Shown here: in pieces, positions 1-14,424 of the stretch
Layout of the letters: the number at the start of each line of letters is the position of its first letter
Position numbering within the stretch: the stretch's first letter is position 1
Assembly (NCBI GenBank): GCA_963565915.1
Contig: OY751493.1
Coordinates: 2,604,001-2,668,000 of the forward strand
Length of the DNA stretch: 64,000 bases
Origin: Entoloma clypeatum
Taxonomy: Eukaryota > Basidiomycota > Agaricomycetes > Agaricales > Entolomataceae
Direction of reading: 5' to 3'
The notes under the pieces: model-generated
Seen by the model: only the letters and a program-made list of their open reading frames with translations
Told to the model about the DNA's origin: nothing
Databases searched by the model: none
Position numbers and translations under genes: made by a program

Positions 1-1057
1 TCGAAGTGGGATGAATAGCCAAGCCTGTGAGGTCTCCTTTGTGGTTCCTTAGGGTGCTCTTGGGAATGTACTCCTGTGATGCAGCATCATAAGACCATAT
101 TTTCGCAATTTTATCTGCACCAGCGGAAATTAACAGGGTTGGATCACCGTCACGTTCACGGAACGCGACGTGGTTTATCCTTTTAGTATGGCCTTTAAGG
201 GAAGCCAAAACCTTATCACTGCTCCGGTCATAAAGTTGAACAATTTTGTCGTTTCCTCCAGTCAAAAACTGAGAAGGACTCGTGTGCGACAAGGCCAGGG
301 CGGCAATGCCGGCTGGGGAGGATGAGTGCAGCGACGGGATTGTGTGTTTGGCAGTAAAGGCTTTCACATCTGTTGCGCTGGAATACCCTGGAGGAGTTTT
401 CCTCTTCTTGCGAGCGGCAGAAAGCCCCTGATGCGTTTCGTCAATCTGAGCAAGCGCTGCAGCCGGAAGACCCTCCTCAGGAGCAGTCTCTCCGTCCATT
501 TCTACATCCTGAACACCAGCCGAAGGAGCTATTCCCATGGTAGCTTGTACATTGGCCAGTGCCCTGAGTAAATATGAATGAGTTTATGTGGATATTCCAT
601 ATCTGCGAAAGCGCACTCTCGGGCTGCGTCACGTTCACGAATAAGACGTGCGACCACGCGACTAGCCGCGTCTTGAGCGTACAAAGCATAGCTCAACTCT
701 TGGCGTGTCGAGTTGTATTGTTGTTTCAATGCAAAGGTTTCAAGGACAAGCGCATCCCATTCATTCTGCAAAGTATGCAGAAGGGCTGGTATTGATGTCT
801 GGGTCGGTGGACGAGGCGCGGCTGTTGCGGGGTCTGGTGAGGATGTTAGCCGCTAGGATTCTGTTCGACATATTTATGGAGCACACACCGCCTTCGATGG
901 TAATCAGGTCTGCCTCCTCTAGTTTGTCGCCGGTGATGGGATCCGTGCCGTTCTCGTTGATGTACTTGAGGATCAAACGACGCTCGTAGACTTTCTTTGA
1001 CTTGGTCGAGACGACCGGCTCCTGAGGAGGCTCGCCCGAAATTGCACAGAAAAACAT
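1..1057 (-). CDS. PRP19: PRP19 pre-mRNA-processing factor, U-box E3 ligase (partial, 3' end off window)
   Basis: Prp19 is the core ubiquitin ligase subunit of the spliceosome-associated NineTeen complex. Seen: the first exon begins [20 protein letters not shown] and carries the U-box (about residues 1-56, with [11 protein letters not shown]). An intron at 888-834 joins this to the Pro-rich linker and the coiled-coil tetramerisation segment ([19 protein letters not shown]). A second intron at 616-564 leads to [16 protein letters not shown] and then WD40 repeats ([26 protein letters not shown]), cut by the window edge at position 1. Both introns (55 and 53 bp) restore a family-like reading frame. 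The ATG at 1057 is chosen because the U-box starts directly there; an in-frame ATG four codons upstream is less typical. Only 84 bp separate this start from SGT2 on the other strand. Identification is firm; C-terminal repeats cannot be judged. Confidence 0.95.
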
Positions 1058-1141
1058 GGTGAGGTTCAACCGTGTTGAATGTTTGGCCGTGTTTGGCCCC
1101 CGAGCTCAGCGCGAGGTTTCCCACAGTTTTCGTTCTCTAGC

Positions 1142-2370
1142 ATGTCTGAAAAGCAGCAGCGCCTCGTTTACGCGATAATCGATTTCCTCAACGATTCCAT
1201 TGGAGATGGCACCGTCAAGGCCGACGATAAAGAGGGCCTAGATGTTGCCAGTGCGTCCGACCTAGCCACTTTCTTTTGCGGGACCATCGTCTCAATTGCG
1301 CCTTGCAGTCCAGTGTATAGGAGAAGCATTCAATGTTGATCCCTCCAATCAGCAACAGGCGCAGCAGCTCAGCATCAAGCCTGCTACACTACAATCCGTC
1401 TTTGATGTCTTTATCAAGACCCGCGATAAAGTCGGTACTGGTACACAAGCCAGCCCTGCATCCTCGTCTGCGTCCTCGTTCAAAACCAACGTCCCGTCAC
1501 CTCAGGACAAGGCTGAGGCTGAGAAATCCAAAAAAATCGGGAACGCCCATATGTCCAATAAGAAGTATGATGATGCCATCGAATCCTACAACCAGGCCAT
1601 TACGCTTGATCCTGCCAACCCTATCTACTACTCCAACCGGGCTGCCGCCTATTCGAGCAAAGAAGACCATCTATCGGCTGTCGGTGATGCTGAAAAAGCT
1701 ATCTCAATTGACCCCAAATTTGCCAAGGCGTATCATAGACTTGGGTGTGTAAATTCATCCTTTTTTTACAGAAGCCATCTCAGGGTACAACCCTTCCAGC
1801 CACGCTCAATATTCGCTCGGCGACTTTCGAGCAGCTGCGAGTGCTTTTGAACGAGGACTTGAGATAGAGCCCGACAGCACTGGCCTGAAGTCCGGACTTG
1901 AAAATGCCCGCAAACAAATCGTGACTGATGCTGACGCCGTGCCCTCCGAAACTACATCCCCTTCCGCGGGAACGGGCTTAGGAGGGATGGCAGATATGCT
2001 CAGGGGAATGGGCGGTAATGGAATGCCAGATTTGGCGAGTGTCATGAACAACCCTCAAATGATGGCCATGGCCCAGCAAATGATGTCCAATGGAGGCCTG
2101 GCAAGCTTGATGCAGAACCCTGCAGTAGCCAACATGGTGGATGCTCCTTACTTCTCCCCAGTTGATGTGTGTCTCATCAATGCCAATGACGATCTGATAT
2201 AGATGAATCGCGTTCAGCACGGGGACATGCCATCCATGACAGAACTTATGAACGATCCCAATCTCCGAGAATTGTATGTATCGTTCTCTTTGACTCGCTA
2301 TTTGAACTAAAATGGTGTTGTGGGTATCTTCAGGGCAAATCAATTTGGTGGAGGTGAAGGCACGCGTTAG
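1142..2370 (+). CDS. SGT2: SGT2-like small glutamine-rich TPR co-chaperone
   Basis: Sgt2/SGTA hands tail-anchored membrane proteins to the GET pathway in the cytosol. Seen: an N-terminal dimerisation domain (MSEKQQRLVYAIIDFLNDSI), a central block of three TPR motifs (KKIGNAHMSNKKYDDAIESY and following), and a Met/Gln/Asn-rich tail (NNPQMMAMAQQMMSNGG). Four introns restore the frame: 1251-1308, 1745-1799, 2137-2202 and 2274-2333. The product is about 329 residues, normal for fungal SGT2, and ends LANQFGGGEGTR. The start at 1142 is the only ATG that includes the conserved N-terminal helix. The gene is divergent from PRP19 with an 84-bp gap, so a shared promoter is likely (inference). Confidence 0.93.
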
Positions 2371-2694
2371 ATGTCTCCTTCAACTGTGTGGATTTCGAAT
2401 GATCTAGTAAACATCCTATTGTATATCCCTATTGTATATCCCTGAATGAACGGTTGGGTCGTCCTAGGATGTTGTGGCCCTCATGCGCGGGTACAAGGTG
2501 CGACAATGTATCGAATTCTGGCCAGAGACTGCTCCCACCGGATTATTACTATTGAGCTGGTGTACCTTGTTCAATATTCTGCCCGATGTAGAAACGGTCT
2601 CTTCGAACTGGAGTGACAGTTTGTATATTCAAATCCACAATATTTTGAAGTCTCTGACATTGGCCACTAGCACCCACGGACTTGTGGGTGAATT
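2371..2694. other. Convergent intergenic spacer
   Basis: 324 bp between the stop of SGT2 (+) and the stop of the Myb-C2H2 gene (-). I see no coding signal or RNA gene, only 3' untranslated sequence of two convergent genes. An open frame runs through 2474-2794 on the + strand, but it overlaps the last exon of the opposite gene and has no recognisable content. Confidence 0.5.
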
Positions 2695-4899
2695 TTATGT
2701 ATCACACCACCGATTCTTATGTGGCTTTTGTCGCATTTTCTTGGTTTTCGAAGGTAATTGGCGAGCAAGAGCAGGCGGGACAACAGGAAGCTGAGCGGGC
2801 ATCTCCAAAGGGTGCCCCTGAGTACTGATCAGATCTCATTCATATGCACAGCGAATTGGCAGCGGCTTACGTGTTTCAGGTGGTATTTTAAACCACTTGC
2901 TTGTTTATATGCTTTGAAGCATTGAGGGTGATGACAGACATGGGTTCGTTTCGCGTCGTCACATAGCTCTACTTCTGTTCTAGACCCTGAACAAGGCCGT
3001 CTCGAACTGCTACCGGATAGCCGTTGTGGTTGTGAAGAGAAACTCGACGACATAGCAGTCCGAAAATGGGCCATTGAACTGGAATGGATGTGAGTAGGCG
3101 CATCCACAAGACAAAAACGGTATCGCATTCACAGCTGTAGATGATATTGAAGACCATTCACATTCTATGAAAGCATGACAACTGTGACCTCCTGTAAACA
3201 CAAGAAAGATGGCTTGCCTTCCACGATTTTCCACATCCAGCCAAAGCACATCGAAAAGGCTTGTCCCCAACGGCATCGTCGATGTGGTCATTTCTGCTAT
3301 GATCTAGTAGCTCTTTCGAATTCGTGAAACATGCAGAACTAGCAGTGGCGCCTGCAGGCCAACATCTCTCTCGACCACAAGCATATGGCATGACTGAAGG
3401 ACTACAGAAAATTTTCGTCACGGTCATGGGAACATGCATTTTGAGACTTACTCTGGCATCAAAGTAAGCATGGACGAAAGGCGGCCAAAGCCTGGCGGTC
3501 TAATAGTTCTGCGAGCAACGGTTCTGGCCTTCCTTCTTGGAGAAGAAGCCGGCTCGGAGGGAGGCGGAACGAAGTTGGCAGGAGGACGGCTGACCGGGAG
3601 TTCAATGGGAGTCAACGGATTGGGGCTAGTTGCCTCCGAAAGCGACAGAGAGACATGGCAGGGACTGGATAGCGTCGATGACGGATTGCCGAAGCTATTA
3701 TGATGTGCTTCCAACCCGTGGAGAGGCGCTTGTGTTGAACAAGCTGTCGGGATAAAATCAGATAGTTCCCATGGCTCGTTCTCGCTTATACCATAATGTG
3801 GACTGGGAGAAAAATCACTCTCGTGATAGTAGAATACACCATCCTCGAAATGAACGTTAGAAAAGATGTGTGTCAGATGACGATCTTGTGCGAACAGAAG
3901 AGGAATGTCCTCTGAGACAGAGGATTTGCCGGAATTTCCCAGATCGGATGTGCAGGACCCAGAAGACGATTGTTCGTAGAGAGTGTGTGTGGGAAGTGAC
4001 CTTGTTTCAAGGACCCTTGAGAGTGCAGCGGAGAGGGATGTCGAGGATAAGACCTGATCCGAGGGAATATGCTCGTCGGAGTATTGTTCGGAAACGAACG
4101 AAGGGAGCGTGCCCCGCGGACAGTAGGAATAAGGTTGTGGGGAAAGCGGCAGGGTATTCTCTTGCTGCATTCCGGCATCTAAAATGCCACTCCGCAACAA
4201 TACAGGGCTTGCAACGTCTTCAATATTGTTTGGGACTGGATCGGGAATGAGCTTGGACGCTTTTTTCACGAGATGACGATATCTAAGTAAGGAATTTTAG
4301 CTGTTGATGACTGTCCAGAATCGCTCGAGTAGGCACCTGTTGCGGCACCCTAAACCACTTCGCTGAAGTCCTTGGCCTAGTTGCCCCCACTTGCTCCCAA
4401 TTTGCCCAAAAAGCTGCATTAGCTTTTCATCCTCCTCTGGCATCCACTCGTCTTTCTTGAGACCCGGATCCAATGCCTCCCGGTATCTTTTGGAGCACGC
4501 GTCGTCAGTTCTTCCAGTGATCTCGCGCGCTATCGTTGACCATTTCGGCCCGTGGTCCTGATATAAGGCCAGCAGCTGATTGTCCTCAGTTGGTGTCCAA
4601 GGGGACTTTCTGACGGTGGGAGACAGGGAGTGAAGCCAACGCTTTGGAACAGATAAATGTTAGGTCTCGAAAATCTGCAATAAATAATGGATCTGTACCT
4701 TCCTGCAAGCCTTGTTAGTCCTACCAGGAACTTGAGTAGCCACTTCTTTCCACATGTCATGTTCGCCATGAAGCTTGACAGCGCTGATCAACAAAGCATC
4801 TGGATTGCAGGGTCAGCATTGTACTCGCATACATTGTACCTGTGTGGCCGGTTGACCTTGTTCTTCTGTCCATGGTCGGCTGGGTTTCCTTTCAACCAT
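2695..4899 (-). CDS. Three-repeat Myb plus C2H2 zinc-finger transcription factor
   Basis: Likely a nuclear DNA-binding protein of about 600 residues. Seen: the first exon reads MVERKPSRPWTEEQ; spliced exons then give three consecutive Myb repeats with GRTNKACRKRW, WTPTEDNQLL..WSTIAREITGRT and WMPEEDEKLM..WGQLGQG. The frame continues without a stop (NRYRHLVKKASKL) into a long Ser/Pro-rich linker of about 270 residues. The C terminus has C2H2-type fingers: a degenerate YACGRERC..HSRNDH, then FRCALAGCGKSWK..GLQYHLQ, then HVCHHPQC..GLKYHLKH, in an arrangement like Sfp1-type fungal fingers. The last intron (2870-2818) has a GTAAGC donor and leads to GHPLEMPAQLPVVPP and the stop at 2695. The intron at 3217-3165 begins GC rather than GT. 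Myb and finger families are known; their union in one gene here is inferred from open, splice-consistent frames. Two short upstream ATGs overlap the start. Confidence 0.78.
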
Positions 4900-5003
4900 G
4901 GGAGTGTGAGATCATGGATTCATGACAAGGGGGACTTGAGCTGTCGTCACGGACAGTGGGGAAAACAACGGGTCACAAACGGCGTGACACCACAGCAACT
5001 TGA

Positions 5004-7084
5004 ATGTCGCTCACACTTGGTTACTCGTCTGGTGAAGATGAAGACCCAGCCATCTACGCGAAAGATGCCTTTTCCTTATCCTCTTTACGCAATGTAAAGA
5101 AGCACCGCACCGACCACCCCGCTCCCCAGATTCTCGCCGATACTGCCCCTCATGTTCTTGCCGAGGTGCGTTGGGCTGTCTGCTGTGTATCTGGCATCTA
5201 ACTATCTCTCACAGGATCCGTTGAACCAAACTTCCTTGGTGACGCGTCCGACGGACACTCAAATGAATGTAAACATTCCATTCAGTGACATGATGCTCCC
5301 AATTCAAGGGCCCCACAACCCTTTTGGTGATCGAAGTCGTTTTCTGAATCAGAATGCGCTCGCCGGCCATGTAGAAGAACAGGCGATGACAGAGCACGCA
5401 TTTCGCGCACAGCATCTCACACATTCTATTCTTGGGTATTCGGCAAACCCCTCGGTCGATCCAAGTGCTCCCACCGTTCTGGGTTCCCTTGAGAGTGCGC
5501 AAGCCCATGGATTCGCAACTATCGACACACTCAGAGCTTCCAAAAGTCAACGGAATGAGTTGAAGCGGAAGCGCAAGAACAAAGGTGATTTGGAGATTGT
5601 TGAGGGTGATGCAGCATATGTTGGTCCTTGGGCTGCATGGGAGGGAGAAGAACCACAGAGCAGCTTCTTGGCTGGTGTTGAGGTCATCGACGACAACGAA
5701 GGACAGGAAGAGGAGGAAGAGGAAGAGCAAGCGTTCACCATAAAGAAGGCTAAACCCAAACGTGGTGCTATCGGCCAGGAGACCTCGGTATTCCATGGCA
5801 AGAGCATGACTGACTATCAAGGCAGAACGTATATGTCACCACCCGTTGCCGAGGCGCCCACTTTACTGTCTGAGGCAGGCTCACAGGACTGCTTCATACC
5901 AAAAGTCTGTATCCATACTTGGACGGGTCACACCCAAGGTGTATCGGTTATCCGTACCTTCCCCGAAACCGGCCATCTGTTGTTGAGTGGCTCTATGGAT
6001 ACTAAAATCAAGGTGAGGAAAAGCTTTTTGGATGTCGTATATCTTGTCACTGATTTTCCATGGAGCTTTGGGATATTTACACACACGGGAATTGCCTACG
6101 CACCTTTCATGGCCATACCAAGGCGGTCAAAGACGTTTGTTTCTCGAACGATGGCCGCAAGTTTTTGTCATGCGGTTACGACCGACAAATGAAGCTATGG
6201 GACACTGAAACGGGGCAGTGCCTAAAGCGATTCAGCAATGGCAAAATCCCCTATGTTGTGCGATTCCATCCAGATGACGACAAGCAGCATATCTTCTTAG
6301 CTGGCATGTCCGATAAAAAAATCATCCAGGTATGTTTGTCTCGGTCAATGGCATATTGGTTAAGCAAAGTTTTACACAGTACGATATGAACACGGGAGAT
6401 ATTACGCAAGAGTATGATCAGCACCTTGGCCCTGTGAATACGATCACATTCGTCGATGAAAACCGGAGATTCGTGACAACCTCGGACGACAAGACCATCA
6501 GGGCTTGGGATTTCGATATCCCTGTCGTCATCAAATACATCGCGGAACCTCATATGCACTCCATGCCTGCAGTAACACTTCATCCTTCGAGTACGTCAAC
6601 ATCATTGTTGGCCCAGACTGACATTGCCCTAACCATCTTCTGGGGAACAGAAAAATACTTTGCTGCTCAATCTCTTGATAATCAGATCTTGATCTACAGC
6701 ACCGACAACTTTCGACAAAACCGCAAAAAGAGATTTGCAGGCCACTCTGTTGCGGGCTACGCGTGTCAGGTAGGGTTTTCATCTGATGGGAAATGGATCA
6801 GCAGCGGGGATGGAGAGGGGAACGTTGTTTTCTGGGATTGGAAGACTGGGCGTATCAAGTCGCGACTGAAAGCCCATTCTAAGGTGGTGATTGCTCATGA
6901 ATGGCTTCCTCACGAGACGGTGGGTACCAGAAGCCGTCATTGTTTGTTTCTATACTCAAGGTTTTGCTTGATAGTCGAAAGTGATCACTGCGTCTTGGGA
7001 TGGCCTCATCAAACTTTGGGTATATGTTTTTGTTGTTTCATCGATTGAATTTGTATATTAACAATTGGTCGTCCACAGGATTGA
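5004..7084 (+). CDS. PRP17: PRP17/CDC40 second-step splicing factor, WD40 protein
   Basis: Prp17 acts in the second catalytic step of pre-mRNA splicing. Seen: an N-terminal region with [26 protein letters not shown] and [12 protein letters not shown] typical of the family, a Lys/Arg segment (KRKRKNKGD), an acidic stretch, then seven-blade WD40 repeats ([70 protein letters not shown]). Six introns restore the frame: 5166-5214, 6013-6065, 6330-6379, 6591-6650, 6920-6974 and 7020-7078; the last leaves only GAT TGA in the final exon. The product is about 584 residues, the usual size. The start lies 104 bp from the divergent Myb-C2H2 gene. Very sure of identity. Confidence 0.95.
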
Positions 7085-7186
7085 AGCTTCCGTGTAGTAT
7101 ACATGATACCTTGAAATGTCAGTTGATGTGTGAACACATTTTGAATAATTGTTTTGCTCTGTTGACGCGTCGCGTTGTCTTTGACC

Positions 7187-9913
<2,727 letters not shown>

Positions 9914-9921
9914 TGTTGTAA

Positions 9922-12907
9922 CTACCAGTCACAATCCTTCCGCCGTCGTAAAATCTCGGCGACATCCTCCCTTTTGAGCTCAAATGAACCGAGAAGCTTG
10001 GAGATCACATGTTCCCAGTGATCATCAGACTTCATCCCGAAAGTGGCTTCTGAGATAGCAGTCCAGACATCCCTATCAGCGCTGACTAGACTCCCTGCTT
10101 GCGATAACCTTCTCCAAGGGGTTTCTACTCGGGATCTAGGACCCCCGAGAGCGCCATAGAGTGACGCATGACAGCTTTGCACCCACAACTGATACTCTGC
10201 ATGGAGGCGCTTCCCTTCTTGCAAAGTAAACCTACCACGGTGCATAATTTGCCGCTGGAAGATGTGATCTGCCAACCTGGAGGCTATTCGTCGATAAAGT
10301 GCCGTGAGCATCGCATGTGAGAGGATCGTCCCCAGGAATGTCAGATTGGAGGAAAGGAGGGAAATAGGTGCTAGTAAAGATTGAGGCAGCGCGATGTCAT
10401 TGGTTTGCCCCGAGTTTTGATCAAGCCTTTAGGAAAGTATGAACTGAGATTTTTCTTTCATGTGGACGAGTGCACGTACGGTGGATCCACGACAAAATGC
10501 ACTTTCAGGCCACTTTCTACCTCTCCGCATACCTGGTGTACTATCATATCCTCGGCACGATTGACAAGGTCTCTATAGCGTGATATCAAAGCGTCAAACA
10601 ATGTGCCAATTGGGACGTCTTCCTTATGAGGCTTGGGACCTGGCAATAACGAAGAGTTTGCGACTGTGTGATCAACCAGGTCCAGATTTTGATGAATTGC
10701 AGTCCAAAGTTCCACGAAAAACTAGACACTGGTTTAGTAAGGAGAAGAAAACGGCATTCTGGAGAAACTTGCCGGTTCTTCGCCCCACTTGCGCAATGAC
10801 GCTTCAATATATTTGGCACTTAACAACGCTTTGCACAGCCGCTGAATTCCCCCAACACCGCGTGTAAGTCTTTCTGTATCCACGTGAATCCCAACTTCTT
10901 CTCTTCCGACCCCGAGAGCGCCAGGAACGCTTCGGATGAAAACGGAGGAGAGTGTCTCGAAGGCGTCAAGCGATGACACTATTCGAGTGTGGTATTGGTC
11001 CAAAACAGGCAATTGTACAGAGTTAAGAAAACGGATGCGTTGAGTAGAATCCGGGAGGGGAGAATAGCGGTCTAATACCAAGACTTCAACCACGGTTCGC
11101 TTGAACCTCATTTGAGCGCTTACCGGTGACCTGTTCAATTAAACTGCACACTCTTCGGGCGGAGTTGGTTGACTTCAACTCTTTGCTCCCGGCGTCTTCG
11201 TCATGGCCCTCAACAAACCATGCGTCAGTTCCGCTGATGATGTCATGGTATTGGTCCTCCGCAACTGGCCAGACAGATAAAAACGTCATGGGAAGGCCGG
11301 AATGAATGCTGAACTTACACTTTTGTTCTCCGAAAAGCCACGCATCAAACCACTCAGAATTCCCAAGTATAATGTCACTTGCACCTCGCCACTCTGCTTC
11401 AGGGCCCATCACGACAGTCTTCTGAGACCTGAACCCTTGCTCGGCAAGTGCGACATCGAACAACAAGGTTTGATAGATTGTATGAGCCAGCAATGGAGGA
11501 TGCGGTAAAAGAGACGGTATTGTCTGCTTAAGTTTGCGAGACGGTATGGAAAGGAGCAGGGTGGTGAATTCGAGCTGAATGGAGACCCATTAACGAAATC
11601 ATCAAAATGTGATTGAGGAATTCTTGCCCAGGCATCAAGTCCGGCATAGTCGGATGAGGCAAGAAGTCTTTGGACAACCGTTGCCATGAAAGCTCGATGA
11701 TCGTGTGCAATATTCAGAATGTGTGTAAAGTACCATTCAGGCTGGGGAAAGTGAGCTTTCCAATTCTGCAGAAAGGAGAAACTGTACCTTGTCAATTCTG
11801 TTAGTTTGACGTTTCCCATCGAAATGATATTTGAAACGTAATGAGACTGGTCGAATGAGCGCCTGCAGAGCATAAAGGCCTTTATTCCTGCCTAAATTTG
11901 AAGGTCGAATTGTATCTCCTCTTCACAAATATGAAGTGAGTCGTGCGAAGTGAACATTGCGAGATGTTTTACAGTTTCTGTAGTTTCAAAAGGTTTCGGA
12001 AAGCTTGTTCAAAACTGCTTCGGTCTGCAGTGGAACAAGACGGATAGTCAATAGGCATAGGCCAGCCAATCCTTTCCGCGGCGTCCGCGAGTGACCTTGT
12101 GAGAAGGTCTACAGATGATTTGAAAGACAAAAACAGGCGACAGACTGACTTGGAAAAGATATCCTGTATATTCCGCCAGGTGTTTTCACAACTCTCTTCA
12201 AGGAACTGGAACAAATGAAGACTCTGTTCGTCGGAAGCATCTGCAAGCGCAGAACACAATTCCGAAACATTGTGAACAAATTCGTGGAGAGCCCAGTAAT
12301 CGCTCAGGGAGGCTTCAGTTAGGGCCGATTTCAGATAACGAGAATGCTCGATTGATGACTCGCTAAATGCCATGCGGTCAGCACTGGGTAGAAATGCGTA
12401 GCCTGGATTGAAAACCTAAGTCTTAGGGCGTGTTCGATAACTTGTACGTATCCCTTGATGCTCTGTAGCTCCTTTAGGCTTCTGTGAAGAGTTTCTGTGT
12501 CTTCCAGTAACGTAGCGTTGCCCTCGTCATTCGACACGGTGGATATAAGCTGCGGGACCAGCTCTGAGAGTTCGTCAGTCAAGGAATGACGAAGAAGCGA
12601 GAGTTCTGAGGCGGTATGTAGGTGGGTATCGGTTAGGACCCTTGCACCTGCGAGCAAAGCGTTGATCTTGAGTCTTGACGAAGCAAGCTGAGCTGCCACA
12701 TTTTAGTGAAAAACGGAATTTTTAGATACATTGTAAGAAAGGCACCTTGGAGTGAAGCAAGTCATGGCGCTGCCGCGCGTCCGACACGCAAGACTCGAGA
12801 TCGACATGGTTCTGGGATGCCGAGAAGCGGGAGTTCAGAAGAAAGACTGTTCTCTGGCTGGCTTTGTCAAAGCTGGGATGTTCATTGAGTACTGCCGGCG
12901 AAGTCAT
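9922..12907 (-). CDS. RINT1/TIP20 family vesicle-tethering protein
   Basis: RINT-1/Tip20 proteins belong to the Dsl1/NRZ tethering complex that receives Golgi-derived vesicles at the ER. Seen: exons starting MTSPAVLNEHPSFDK, then helical segments (HRSLKELQSIKGYVQVIEHA), FLQNWKAHFPQPEWYFTHIL, YQTLLFDVALAEQGF, and a C terminus LKREDVAEILRRRKDCDW. The WYFTHIL..H block and the later TLLFD..L.E.GF block are what I recognise from this family. There are about seven short introns, not all placed exactly; the product would be roughly 850 residues. The stop lies only 8 bp from the MCM3 stop on the other strand, so the two genes converge tightly. Family assignment is good, one-to-one orthology less certain. 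Confidence 0.8.
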
Positions 12908-12962
12908 GGCTCTGCTGGTTGAAACTGTGTTTGAGCACGTGCCAGTCTTATTTATTTATAAC

Positions 12963-14118
12963 ATGTCTGCAGCCGCTTCAATCTCGCAGTTGGAATCTCC
13001 AACCACTGAGCATGCAGACCCATTGTCCAAGGAAGAAGAGAATCGCGAACGTGTCGCTTTAGAAAAGTCCACGGGCATCTCCCCACTCTCTCCCCATCAA
13101 CCGATAATCGCAATCGATCTGGACGATGTCCTCAGCCAAACCAACGAAATTGTGGCAGAATGTAAACCTTGTTGAACGATGTTTTCCACACTCTGATGCG
13201 TTCCCTGGAGGGCATAACGGACGATATGGATCGAAAATGGACACCTCGTTGTTCTATTGTAAGCAGGTTCCTTGAATACGAGAAGCTGTCCAAGGCTACT
13301 GAAACCCGATGCCTGTAGATTATTATTATTGGAAGGTACTTACTGCTTGATTGGATACGATTCGTCACTCCCTGATACAGACGAAGAATCCATTTTGGGG
13401 CACACCGAAAGAAACCTTCGAGAAAGTGAAGGCCTTTTACTCAACCGACATGATCTTTAGGGCAAAACCTGTGCCAAGTGCACACGAAGGCGTTGCCTTC
13501 TTGCGAGCTATCGGATACAAGTTGGTCATCGTAACAGCGAGGACACAGGACAACAAGGACCAGAGCTGGAAATGGGTCAACAAACATTTTCCAGGTGCAT
13601 GAATCTTTCGATTGGAAACTTCTCAAAAGAGATTCTATCAACCCCAGGCCTATTCGACAGCATCATCTGCACCGGGCAGTTCAAAGATGCTCACAAGACG
13701 GGACATGAAGTAGCGACGAAACTTAGCAAGGCGCAAGTTAGTGTAACAACCATATATCATAACTGTCAAGGTGCTGACAGTGAATACCGGACGTCCCGGA
13801 AAGGTCTGCGCTGATCTTGGCGCGAAACTCCTTGTCGACGACTCTCTAGAAAATGCGCTGCAATGTGCATCGTCAAGCTCACCGACCCCTGTTTTATTGT
13901 TCGGAGACTATGAATGGAATCAAAGGCTTTCTGGTCCTGGGGATGCGACAGATGAGATGTCTTTCGATCGACGGCTCGCAGCGAGCGATGGAAGAGAATT
14001 TTGGAGGGAAGAAACGGTTGTCATACCTGAAAGTACACCGTTGTATAGAGTGAAGAACTGGCGCGAGGTTGTTGAGTGGATCGTACAGTACAGGGATTAT
14101 ACGTACACCAACTACTGA
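12963..14118 (+). CDS. HAD-superfamily hydrolase, nucleotidase-like
   Basis: Predicted phosphatase of the haloacid dehalogenase fold. Seen: motif I IAIDLDDVLSQTN (nucleophile Asp and general acid Asp), motif II in KLVIVTARTQ, a Lys-containing stretch (FKDAHKTGHEVATKL), and motif III/IV acidic pair LLVDDSLENAL. Five introns (13162-13210, 13259-13318, 13336-13380, 13595-13647, 13737-13803) join short exons, including the Tyr-rich SLFYYYYWKTKNPFWGTP, to about 293 residues. Related fungal proteins are annotated as HAD-like or 5'-nucleotidase-type enzymes; substrate is unknown. The start at 12963 is supported by the fit of the spliced frame; an in-frame ATG at 12864 would run into the divergent RINT1-like gene. 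The gap to that gene is 55 bp. Confidence 0.82.
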
Positions 14119-14424
14119 CGCGAGTACTACCGGCAGGTACTACTTCGATGTTGGGTTTCTGCTGTGGAGAATTCGATTTTATAATTTTATATAGCTTGAA
14201 GCAAGTTCGACGAGGCAATGAGCCGGAGTACTAGTAGTATACTTACTATACTGTACTTGAGTATTAAGAAATAAAATCTAAACCCAAGTTAGCTGCTATT
14301 GTAAATTCAACTTACTAATAAGTACTGTACGCAGTTTTCACCAGAACACAGCTCCGCATCAGAACAAAAGCTCACATTGTACCACTCATCATCTAGATCT
14401 CGATTTCGACACCTTTTTCTACCT
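14119..14424. promoter_or_regulatory. Intergenic region upstream of the UPS2-like gene
   Basis: 306 bp between the HAD gene stop and the UPS2-like start. It is AT-rich with a run of alternating TACT/AGTA blocks around 14229-14267, but I see no coding or RNA gene. It probably holds the terminator of the upstream gene and the promoter of the next one. Confidence 0.4.

Noticed and set aside
2474..2794. Open frame of 106 codons on the + strand
   Set aside because: It overlaps the last exon of the Myb-C2H2 gene on the other strand, has no recognisable motif, and fits 3' untranslated sequence better.
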